DNA of 64,000 nt, from assembly GCF_010389155.1 (NCBI RefSeq), contig NC_057761.1, positions 9,798,501 to 9,862,500 on the forward strand. Reading direction: 5' to 3'. The DNA comes from Erigeron canadensis (Eukaryota > Streptophyta > Magnoliopsida > Asterales > Asteraceae). Below, in pieces: positions 44,523-53,971 of the stretch. How positions within the stretch are numbered: position 1 is the first letter of the stretch; the number at the start of each line of letters is the position of its first letter. The notes under the pieces are model-generated. The model was given only the letters and a program-made list of their open reading frames with translations, was not told the origin of the DNA and did no database searches. A program made the position numbers and the translations under genes.

Positions 44523-45932
44523 TTAAAATTGTGTTAGTTCTTCTTGCATGGCAGCAACCCACGATGGGTCAACCATAGCCTCACCAATATTCTTAGGAGT
44601 GATCATTGACAAGAAATTAACATATAGGCATGTGTTTCTAGTCACCGATCTAGTTATAATGCCCTGATGAGGATCACCAATAATTTGGTGAGCAGGATGA
44701 CTTGAGGTCCATTTAAGTGATGGGACACTTGATGAACCTAGAGTGGCAGCGGAAGATATTTGTGTGGGATCAGTAGGAGAGGGATAAGAGGAGAGATCAA
44801 TGGTTATTGATGGTTCAACAAGAGTTTGATCAGTAGAGCCATTTAACTGATTTGAGTTATCAATAATGATGGGGTCATCAGCAGACTCCATGTCTTCAGC
44901 GTTAGCTGAAGCATCATGAAACTCATCATCAGCAGAGTCATCAACTTGCACATCATCAGCCAGTGATCTAGGTTTGGCTGATGCAGCATGGATTGACCTT
45001 AAGATAGGCTCAACTGGCTCAATCATATAGATATGAGCAGGAACTTGCTCCAACTCAGGATCTGCTAAACTGTCCTAAGTGAGTTGCTGATCAAGAGGAG
45101 GTGAGCAAGAAGCATCAACAAATGAGTCAGCATCCTCCATAGGAGGATTAGTGAACTCATTGAAGATCTCTTCAGTAGAAGATGGCTGGATATCTTTAAG
45201 AGCAGATGAGCTTTCATCAAAAGTGACATGAATGGATTCATCCACTTTTTGGAGTCGAGTATTAAATACTCTAAAAGCTTTGCTAAAGGCAGAATATCCA
45301 ACAAAGTAACCATCATCAGCTTTAGGATCAAATTTGCCTAGATGATCCTTATTATTAAGAATAAAGACAGGACAACCAAATACATGGAAGTATTTGATTT
45401 GAGGTTTCTTTCCACTTAACACTTCATATGCCGTCTTGTCATGTCTTTTAACAATGAGACGGCGATTTTGAGTGTGACAAGCAGTGTTGACTGCTTCAAC
45501 CCAAAACCTATTGGGAAGTGAGGACTCACTGAGCATTGTACGTGCTGCCTCAATAAGATTTCTATTTCTCCTTTCAACAACACCATTTTGCTCAGGAGTT
45601 CTAGTAGAGGAGAAGTTTTGTGAGATCCCTTGATCAATACAAAAAGATTCAAGAGTGTGATTTCTAAACTCAGTGCCATGATCACTTCTGAGTTCTTTAA
45701 CCCTTATGCTGTTGAGATTTTCCATTTTCTTAATGAATTTGATAGTTTCATTAGCAACATCACTCTTGGAATTAAGAAAAATTGTCCAAGTGTATCGTGA
45801 ATATTCATCCACAATTACTAAAGTGTATCTACTACCCTTTAGACTTTGGACATTCACTGGACCAAAAAGGTCCATGTGAAGAAGATGAAAGCAACCTTTA
45901 ACAGATGCGACATTAGCTTGTGCCATAACCAA
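44523..45932 (-). pseudogene. element E integrase
   Basis: The main frame (45932-45075) contains H-M-D-L-F-G-P-V (first catalytic Asp), L-R-S-D-H-G-T-E-F (second) and [14 protein letters not shown] (the Glu), then [10 protein letters not shown] and G-Y-F-V-G-Y-S of the C-terminal region. A shift near 45065 leads into 45053-44523, an acidic linker (A-D-D-E-F-H-D-A) ending with D-P-S-W-V-A-A-M-Q-E-E-L before RT. The zinc finger is partly in the preceding frame. Confidence 0.92.
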
Positions 45933-46345
45933 TTTAACTCGGATGCTGACTTAGCAAAGAAACAAGTCTCACTATCAGTCTTGATAGGTGTGAAGTCTAC
46001 AAGATATACATCTCGTTTTCTTGGTGCAACCAAGATGACTTCCTTGTTGATGTTTACTACAGTGCCTTGATGTTTATCAAGGATTACTTTGTAGTCAGCA
46101 TCACATAGTTGACTTATACTGATGAGATTATGCTTTAATCCATTTACATAAGCAACTTTTGAGAATTTTATGAGTCCATTAGAAAGAAGACCATACCCTT
46201 CAGTCTGTCCAGTGGGGTTATCACCAAACACCACTGTAGGACCAGGTGCCTCTGTATAGTTATCCAACAGGGACTTAGAGCCAGTCATGTGTTTTGAACA
46301 ACCGCTGTCCAAATACCACACTTCTTTTCCCAGCGAGCCCTGCAT
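45854..46345 (-). pseudogene. element E protease and pre-integrase domain
   Basis: It contains W-Y-L-D-S-G-C-S-K-H-M-T-G, the copia retropepsin active site with intact D-S-G. About 65 residues later comes V-N-G-L-K-H-N-L-I-S-I-S-Q-L-C-D, typical of copia proteases. L-N-W-L-W-H-K-L-M-S-H-L opens the gag-pre-integrase/HHCC region, after which the frame is lost and continues in the overlapping integrase frame. Confidence 0.92.
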
Positions 46346-46362
46346 GGATATAAAGAAAGGAT

Positions 46363-48450
46363 TTAGGATTCACTTTGTTCATCCATTGCCATGTCAGCAG
46401 GATTAACTAAAGGTACTTCAGAGGAAGATATTGGCTCTTCAGAGAGAGCCTCCTCAAGAGTAGTGTGATTTCTCACAGAGACAAGACCAAAGGTGTTATC
46501 TTCATTGGAGGGCATTATGCCGGTTTCATTACTATAGAGATATGCATAGCTGCTCACTACATCAGGAGCACTATACTCAACCAGCATTGAAGGTTTCCCC
46601 CAAGCATTTGAAATAACCCTCTAAGAATGGGGAAATTCAATGCGCTGAGCTACAATGTATTCAGCAATGCTTTCATTTGTGACAGAAGAAGTGTCACTGA
46701 TTACTGATTCAGTAGAGAGGTTCTCACTGATCCTTGTAGAGGAAGATGTTTCAGCAAATGCAGAGATGTTTGGTTGAACTACAACCGCTAGAGCGTCTGT
46801 TGAGCTAACTGAAACGCATTCAGAGGCAACATGTCCTCTGCTGCTACAAAGATAGCATTTTTTGTCAGAGGAATCGCCTTGTTGATTCTGAATGAGAAAG
46901 TCCCTCAGCTGAGAAGAAAGATCATTCACTCGCTGAGTAAGCTCATTTATTTGAGGAGAAGAGAAAGATGAAGCCTTTCTCTTTTGCTTAGACTTGGATT
47001 TATTCCTTTGTCTAAGTTTAGGAGGGGGCAATTGAGGAACAGGACCAAGGATGGACTCATCATGATGATTTTGAGGATTTTGATGTCCTTTAATCATGGT
47101 CCATGCTTGCTTTCCAGCAGGATAGGAAGAAGAAGAACCCTGCTGAGACTGATTCACTTGATTAGGAGTTATGGGTCTGATTTGACGATTTGGAGTCACT
47201 GACCTCATTTGCCTATGTGGTAAGTACTCCATGTTCGACACTAAGGATTGATTGTGCTGAGAAGGTACTTGCCCTCTTTATGGAGTAGTAGGTCTCATTT
47301 GCTGATGTGGCAAATGTCCCCGCTGAGAAGTTATAGGCCTTACTTGCTGATGTGGCAAGTGTCCAAGCTGAGGAGTGGTAGACCTATTTTGTGAAGGCAG
47401 TCTTCCCCTTTTTGGAGTGTTATGCCTTAGATTTGATTTTAAAGGCATAGATTGAGATGCCACATGAGTTTGAGAGTCAGCAGGTACATCCTTTGTGGGA
47501 AGTACTTGCTGATGTCTTGCATCAGCGAACCTAACCCGTCTGTTCATTAGACTATCATGTTCAGACATGGGATTAGCATAGGTAGGTTCCAGCTGAGAGG
47601 AAGATTGAGCACTAGAGTGTTGCTGAACGACGTGATTAACTCGCTGAGGAGTACCATAGTCATAGGGAGCAGCAATAGTGCTTCTTTTAAAGGGCTCAAC
47701 ACCTTTTATAGATAGTCGCTGAGGAGCAATGGGTACATACCCATTACTTGAAATATCCCCTTTAAAGGTTCTGGGTGGAGAATGTTGAATTCTCCCTTCA
47801 TGTGGCATCATGCCAACAATGGGAAGATGAGAGAACATGTCAAAAGTACTGGTTGATGAACTAGTACTTTTAACATTAGAGGAAGAGGGCACACTGGTGG
47901 AAGATGTAGCCTTAGAATCCATCTCAGATTGGTAGTCATTTTGTCCCTTGACAAAATACCACTTTTTCATTTCTTCAGGAGAGATGGAAGATGAAGAGGG
48001 TGGAGGAATAGAGATTTCAGGCTTTACATCATCATTAAATGAGTCAGCAATAGAGGCAGCAGCATCAAAATTGCCACTAATCACTGCTTGTACTTGAGCA
48101 GGGACTTGCTCACTCAAGCATTGATGATGAAATTTGGAAGCCTTTGACCAGGAGGTCACAATCTTCTTCAGATTAGAAACTTCAGCCTTGAGAGTTTCAT
48201 TCTCAAGTTGGAGTTTCTGAGTCATTAACTCATGAGATTGAAGTTCAATATGAACATTTTTCAATTTCATAAGTTTTTCAGATTTTTCACTTAACTCTAC
48301 TCCAGCAGAGTTAAGTTTAGATTGAAGTTCAGCACGTAGACTTTCTACGAACTGAAGATCACAAGACAGAGACTCAATAATTTTGGTCTTGTCATGATCA
48401 GAAGAGGAAGAAAGAAGAGAGTGTACCTTTTTAACAGTGCGTTTACCCAC
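46363..48450 (-). pseudogene. element E Gag C-terminal region with coiled coil, peptide repeats and second zinc knuckle
   Basis: The first piece (48450-47278) has long heptad-like stretches (about residues 28-95, Leu/Glu/Lys-rich). Toward its end it has repeated L-P-H-Q-Q-(V/M)-R-P units that continue in 47241-46621 (L-P-H-R-Q-M-R-S-V-T-P, R-P-I-T-P). The second piece contains C-Y-L-C-S-S-R-G-H-V-A-S-E-C, a CX2CX4HX4C knuckle, besides the knuckle upstream in 49337-48345. A third piece (46587-46363) is acidic. Stops or shifts separate the pieces. Element B has the coiled-coil part at the same place but not this second knuckle in recognisable form. Confidence 0.8.
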
Positions 48451-49780
48451 TGACTAGAGGAGACCTGATCCTTTATTAGAGCATCACTGTCAGCAAGTGC
48501 CATAAGGCACATGGCATCAACATAATCGTCATCATCAGAATCATCTGAGTCAGCCCAATCATGTTCTTCAGCAACTAGTCCTTTTGTTGGAACTTTGGCA
48601 TCCTCTGTTTCAGCCACCTTTGCCTTCAGCTGATAGTATTTGTTCCTGTATTCATCAGCAGATTTAGAAGGATTAGGTTTGGGTGCTGCAGGAGTGGGAA
48701 TAGAGACTCTACACTCCTTCTGGTAGTGGCCTTTTCTGCCACACCTCCAGCACTCTTCCTGTGATTTATCAACAGGAGGTTTGAGGGAACCAACCGTTTT
48801 GCGATTGTTCCACCTTCTGGAGTATTTTCTACCAGCAACAAGGGCAAAGCCCATAAAATCATTAAACAAGTCTTGTTTTTCTTCATCATCCAGCTCATCA
48901 ATGAGAGTTTGAATAGGTGTTAGAAGATTTGAGATACTGGAACCATCATAGAGATCGATGGGCTCAGTAAAAACAAGAGCTATAGGGTCAGAAATAGGAT
49001 GAGAGGATATGCTGATAGAGGAAGAAGAAGAAGGGCCAGCATGTCTTTTGGCATCAGCAGAAGCTCGAATGTTTTGAGCCAATGCTCTCTCTTCAAATTG
49101 AAGAGTGCCAAAGAGCTCTTCAAGATCAAAATCTTGAATTTTCTTCGTTGTACGAAGAGTTTGTCTTAAGTTTTGCCACTTAAGAGGAAGAGAGTCGATG
49201 AATTTATGACATACTTCAAAGTTATCATGAGTAATGCCAACATTTGTCATATCATTGAGCAACCCTTTAAAGCGAGTATAGGTGCTCTCAAGATTTTCAT
49301 CAGGAAGAGAGAAGAAGTTTTCATAAGCTCGTTTCAAATCAATTTTCTTGATTTTGATAAGGTCAGCAGATCCTTCATAGGTGCTGACCAGTCTAACCTA
49401 TACTTCCTTTGAAGAGGGATACTTGATGACTAGCTTCATGATTTCAGTGGGAAGAGTGACGATAATCATGTTTTTCAACCTAGCATCAAGATTTACCAGC
49501 TTTCTTTCTTCATCTGTCCATTGAACCTCTGGTTTAACCAGGTCAGTGACTATCTCAAGAGCTTTCTGGTTTAACCTAGCATCATGATTTCTGGAGTCCT
49601 TTGGACATACATCGGTACGTATGGACCCTCAGTTAATATGGTCATTAAATAGGGTTCCACACCAGAGATGTGAAGAAGCATCCTCTCATTCCAAGACCCA
49701 AAATCCTTGGGTTCGAATTTGGGAGGTGTCGACACGTAGCCGAAGTCACGTGTGTTCACTAGGCTAGGAACAGAAGACAT
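48345..49780 (-). pseudogene. element E Gag (capsid-like UBN2 region and zinc knuckle)
   Basis: It starts with an ATG at 49780 (M-S-S-V-P-S-L), 107 nt after the primer site, and contains F-G-S-W-N-E-R-M-L-L-H-I-S-G-V-E, the usual start of copia Gag. The frame breaks near 49571. The rest (49337-48345) has the conserved S-T-Y-T-R-F-K-G-L-L-N-D-M...L-P-L-K-W core and the zinc knuckle C-W-R-C-G-R-K-G-H-Y-Q-K-E-C. Gag forms the particle and packages RNA. Between 49571 and 49337 the conserved region is damaged. Confidence 0.9.
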
Positions 49781-49886
49781 GTTCTTGTTTTTAGAAAAAG
49801 GGTTTTAAGAAAAATTAAAGAACAGAAGTTTTAGATGTAAACACAAGGAGGCAAACAGATCTTGTTCCAATGATTTAGGAACGGTG

Positions 49887-49898
49887 GCTCTGATACCA
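49887..49898 (-). other. primer-binding site of element E
   Basis: On the minus strand TGGTATCAGAGC, a full match to the plant initiator tRNA-Met primer site, begins 2 bp after the 5' LTR end. Confidence 0.92.
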
Positions 49899-49900
49899 CT

Positions 49901-50549
49901 TGATGGTCCACGAATGCACAACTTATGTTATGGTTAAGTTAGACAAGAAAGTAAATAAGAAGATTAATAACAAGAACAATAACAAGTTCAATTGTAATAA
50001 ATCAATGCAAGTATAATCATATGTATCATTGATTAAACGATGAATAAATAGTTGATCTTACACACTTGACTTACAAGAATACAAAAGAACAAATGTAATT
50101 GCTAAGTCTAGACACACTAAAAACTTGAACAATTAGAAGTGACACATACTTTCAAGGTGACAAACACACTTGATACAATGCGGCTGTGTTCCTTTATATA
50201 GAGGGAGAACTAGGGCAACACAACCTTCCTTTGATGGTGATAGATGGTGGTTGTCGACATTCCATTGGCTCCTTGTACTTCCAAGCAAGAGCCTTTGTCT
50301 TCTTTACCAAAATGGGTAAGAGAGAGAAGACCCAAGTTTTTGTCCCAACATGTACCTTTTCCAAGTACGGTATGTTACAGTTGGAAGAACCACCATGTGA
50401 CTCTTGTCTTCATATGGTTTGAATACTTCCTGCCATGACAAACATTTGGTCAGCATGCATCCCGCTGAAGAGAGTCACTGGACTCGCTGAAGACTTGCTG
50501 ACTATACATGTCAGCGAGTAAGTCTAATCAGCGAATCCAAGACTCAACA
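49901..50549 (-). repeat. 5' LTR of element E (649 bp)
   Basis: It is bounded TGATGG...TCAACA in plus orientation and followed by the target duplication GACTT. It has two segments absent from the other LTR (TTAGACAAGAAAGTAAATAA near 49937 and AGTCACTGGACTCGCTGAAG near 50474). Confidence 0.95.
50193..50202 (-). promoter_or_regulatory. TATA box of element E 5' LTR
   Basis: On the minus strand CTATATAAAG lies about 300 bp from the LTR's inner end, a normal promoter position. The same box is in the 3' LTR near 36242-36252. Confidence 0.7.
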
Positions 50550-51232
50550 GACTTTATGCCTTTACCCAGACAATTCATTTGTCTTTTGTTCAAAGCCTTA
50601 CACGCATGTAAAGGTGGTTGGTTAATTAGAAGACAAGTCACTATCAAGTGACTTTATTCTTGTACTTTAACCAATGTATTTAAGGAATTAAAGTAGTTCC
50701 TTAAATGCATGTAACTATATTTGTACGACAAAAAGAATATTATATTTATTATTTTTGCCTATAAATACCAAGTCACTTCCGTCGTCCAAAACACACTTTT
50801 GCAATTTGGTGCCTTTGCTCAAATACTTTCGATCTAAACAGTTATACTTCACAACTTTAATTATTTCGATCAAAAGAGTTTATTTAGCAAATATTAGATC
50901 ACTTTTGTAATTCATAAGGTTGTTTAGATACTTACTTTGTAATATCTTAGTTCCACAACAACCTTGTATTTTATTTAACATCAATAAAAAAAATACACTT
51001 GAAAATTACATTATGTCTCACCATTTACTTTATTTGCTTATCTTTATATTGCTTAAGTTACGTATTACTTTATATATATTCTTGCATTTATATATATTGT
51101 AATACTAGTCCAATCTAATGCTTACTTGACTTGTCGCATTTATATTTATTGTAATACTAGTTCAATCTAGTGCTTACTTGACTTGTTGTATTCTACACTT
51201 GTGGGTTAAACCATCAAGTGAGGGACTTCACA
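50550..51232 (+). repeat. 5' LTR of element B, right part
   Basis: It resumes after E with the target duplication GACTT and ends GGGACTTCACA, three bases before the primer site. It contains a 51-bp near-tandem repeat (TGTAATACTAGT(C/T)CAATCTA at 51099 and 51150). With 35663-35981 the LTR was about 997 bp, close to the 971 bp of LTR D. Confidence 0.88.
50760..50767 (+). promoter_or_regulatory. TATA box of element B LTR
   Basis: CC-TATAAATA-CCAAGTCAC is a good TATA box about 470 bp before the LTR end. The E insertion lies about 205 bp upstream of it, in U3. Confidence 0.7.
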
Positions 51233-51234
51233 TT

Positions 51235-51246
51235 TGGTATCAGACC
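51235..51246 (+). other. primer-binding site of element B
   Basis: TGGTATCAGACC lies 2 bp after the LTR end and matches the initiator tRNA-Met site except at the 11th base. Confidence 0.8.
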
Positions 51247-51283
51247 GGAAGACTAACATACTTGCCTAGATCCGTATTTCTTG

Positions 51284-53255
51284 ATGGCCACTCCGGAGAA
51301 TACGCAAGGAAACCCTTTTAATACAAGTCCTCCCCCCATTATTGAAACTGAACATACTACTGACCATGTTAACAATAATCCTCCACCACCTCCTATTCTT
51401 GCTTCTCCATACGTGCATGTGCACTACTCAAACAAACCTGTTCCCAAATTCAATGGGAATGGTGATGAATTTGGCACGTGGAAAGCTAGGATGATATTAC
51501 ATATTACTGGAATTGAGAGGAATTTGATAAAAATTTTAAATGAATGACCCTATATTCCTAGAAGCCCTCTCAATCCACTTCTTGACCCTCTTGGAGCAAG
51601 ATCTGGAAGGGAAAAGAGAGAGGAACACTGGTCTGAAGAGGATAAAAGACTTGTTAATATTGATACTGTTTTAAAAAATATGATCCTCAGGGCTGTTCCT
51701 GAATCTCTTATCTTAGTGCTAAAAGCATGTGGGATAAACTAGTAAACCAGTATGAAGGTGGTGATGACACTATTGTTATCAGAAAAGTGTCTTTAAATAA
51801 GAAGTACGAGTCATTTTTTGCTCTGCCTAATGAATCATTAACTGGTACTTACACCAGATTTATGAGCATCATAAACCAGTTAAGAGGGCTGGGAGTAGAA
51901 AAAGACAATGATATACTTCTTGAAAAACTTTGTAATATTCTTCCATCTAAATGGTCTCACATGATTGTGGTCTTGAGACAAGGTAAAACCTTGCATTCCC
52001 ATACTCTGTCAACATTGTATGGAGCCTTCAGATTCACCGAAGAGAATCGAGCCCAGAGAATTGAGGCAGAAAAATATGCTATTAATCATGCTTCTAGTAG
52101 TTCCCCTATGGTTAGTCATACTGAACCACCCTGTGCGGCATTAATGTCCTCTGAGAATGTATTTTCTATGAAGAAGATGATGTCTGAATTAATGGATTCT
52201 AAAGCCATGAATAATATCTCTCCAGATTATAATGAAACTGATAGTGATGATCTGATGGCTATGATTGCTAAAACGTTTAACCGTTTTAAAGCAAGAGCCA
52301 ATGGACCCACTGGACAACATGCACCCAGCTTTCCTCTACTAAGAAGACCAATCTGACATGCTTTAAGTGTGGCAGAAAAGGTCATTTCATGAAGGAGTGC
52401 AAGTCCAATCACTTTATTTCTCAATCTGGTCCATCAACTTCTTATGACAAGCCTGATGATAGCTACAGATTGAAATATAAAAAGCTTAAGGCTCAACTTG
52501 CTCTCATGTCTGCAGAAAAAGATAATCATAAATGCATGGTTGCCAAAGAAGAATGGGTTCCTTCTGATGACTCATCAATTGATGATAAAGGGGAAAGAGA
52601 TTGCTGTTATATGGCTTTGGCTGATCAAGAACATCTGGTGAAGGAAGATGTCACATCTGGAAGATGGGTGGACATTGTTATTAAAAAGGTAATAGATTAT
52701 GACAAGGAAACTGATCCTGAATTAAAATTGGACATTGCTGAAGCTTTAAACTCTGATTTAATTTTTGTGGAAACTGTTCGATCAGAAATGTCAAATATTT
52801 TTGAAACAAACTTTTCTGAAATGGTAAATTTACAATCAAAGTTAAAAGAACTTCAAGACATTGAATTGGCTTTTAAAGCACAAGTTTTGGTCACTGAACA
52901 ACTGGTCCAGGAAAAGGAAGAGCTTGAAAATGTTTTAACAAAAGAAAAACATGTCATTCAGTCATGGCTTGAGACCAGAAAATCATATGATGCTGCAAGA
53001 AACCAGTACCCCTCCCAAAAACGAGCATATCTGGGGGGTGATGTGACTGCTGTAGCATTAATACCTGTTGTTGACCGACTACCAGAAGTGTTAAAACCAA
53101 GCACTATTTATGATGAACCAACAACACCCAAAACCTGTATTATTCCTCCTATTCAATTGTCTGAGGTTAAGACTGGAGCACACCAGATGAATGCTCCAGT
53201 CAAAAAGGTCAAGCAGAATAAACCTTTGCCTCAAGCATCTTCTAAGGAACCCTAG
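51284..53255 (+). pseudogene. element B Gag, broken
   Basis: It starts with an ATG at 51284 (M-A-T-P-E-N) after a Pro-rich N-terminus, V-H-V-H-Y-S-N and F-G-T-W-K-A-R-M-I-L-H. A TGA at 51545-51547 lies where element D has Gly. A frameshift occurs near 51710, after which N-Q-Y-E-G-G-D-D-T and the S-L-T-G-T-Y-T-R-F core follow. A second shift near 52340 precedes the zinc knuckle C-F-K-C-G-R-K-G-H-F-M-K-E-C (about 52357-52398). The downstream frame (to 53255) is a long helical Glu/Lys/Leu-rich coiled-coil-like region. Confidence 0.9.
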
Positions 53256-53971
53256 GTTCAGAAGAAGAAGAATTTTGTTCCACCTAAGCCAAAATTCCGG
53301 TCATCTGGAAAGGCTCAGGTGTAATATGAAGAAACCATTTTGTTAAGATTGGAAAGCAGTTTCAACTACTGGCTCGTCAAGTTCAAAGTTGCAACGCAAG
53401 ATTAAACAATTTTGAAGGTACTTCATCTGGCCCAAAACAAAATGCAAAACCTTTTTCCAAGAAAGTTAAAATTGTTACTCCTGTTGAGAAAAAGAAAAAG
53501 GTTTCAAAACTGTCAATCCCAGTGGTCTTTTCAACTAAGACTACTGTCGAAGAAAGTGAACTCAATCAGATACCCCCAGGGATCCATTTGGCAGGACCCA
53601 GAGAACCCATCAGTCGATGGGTTCCCAAAACTAACTAATAAATCTGGTGGATTTGCAGCCATCGAAAGAAATATATTTGGTATCTTGACAGTGTTGCTGG
53701 CAGGACAATGACCGTGGAGGAGTTCGTGGCTTCAGACGGACCCTCTATTACTTTTGGAAATTATGGTTCTGGAAAGACTTAGTGATATGGTGTCCTGAGT
53801 AATGGTAAATTCAAATTCAGACGGGTGGCTTATGTTAATGGTTTGAAATATAACCTAATAAGTGTGAGCCAACTGTGTGATGATGGGTACCAGGTGTTGT
53901 TTAACATATCCTAGGGCATTGTATTTAATAGGGATTGGAAGGTAATACTGATTTCCCCCAGAAAAGGGAAT
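53256..53971 (+). pseudogene. element B Gag-Pol linker and protease, degraded
   Basis: Several stops and frame changes occur. The protease site is at 53678-53710: W-Y-L-D-S is followed by Val (53693-53695) where copia proteases have Gly, and the C-S-x-H-M-T-G segment is changed beyond recognition. Downstream, V-N-G-L-K-Y-N-L-I-S-V-S-Q-L-C-D (about 53836-53882) is preserved. The loss of D-S-G means no proteolytic activity. Confidence 0.85.

Larger units (their letters stand above)
35982..50549 (-). mobile_element. element E: 14.6-kb Ty1/copia retrotransposon with extra 3' ORF (SIRE/Maximus-like)
   Basis: Identical 5-bp target duplications GACTT (35977-35981 and 50550-50554) and LTRs bounded by TG...CA at both ends define a complete insertion, read on the minus strand. 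Order from the right: 5' LTR, tRNA-Met primer site, gag, protease, integrase, RT, RNase H, a solo-LTR insertion, a spacer, a 3.9-kb extra ORF, polypurine tract, 3' LTR. Large size and a long sense ORF downstream of pol fit the SIRE/Maximus group (family knowledge; lineage not computed). By-eye comparison of the LTRs shows about a dozen substitutions and two indels, so it is fairly young, though all ORFs are broken. Confidence 0.93.
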
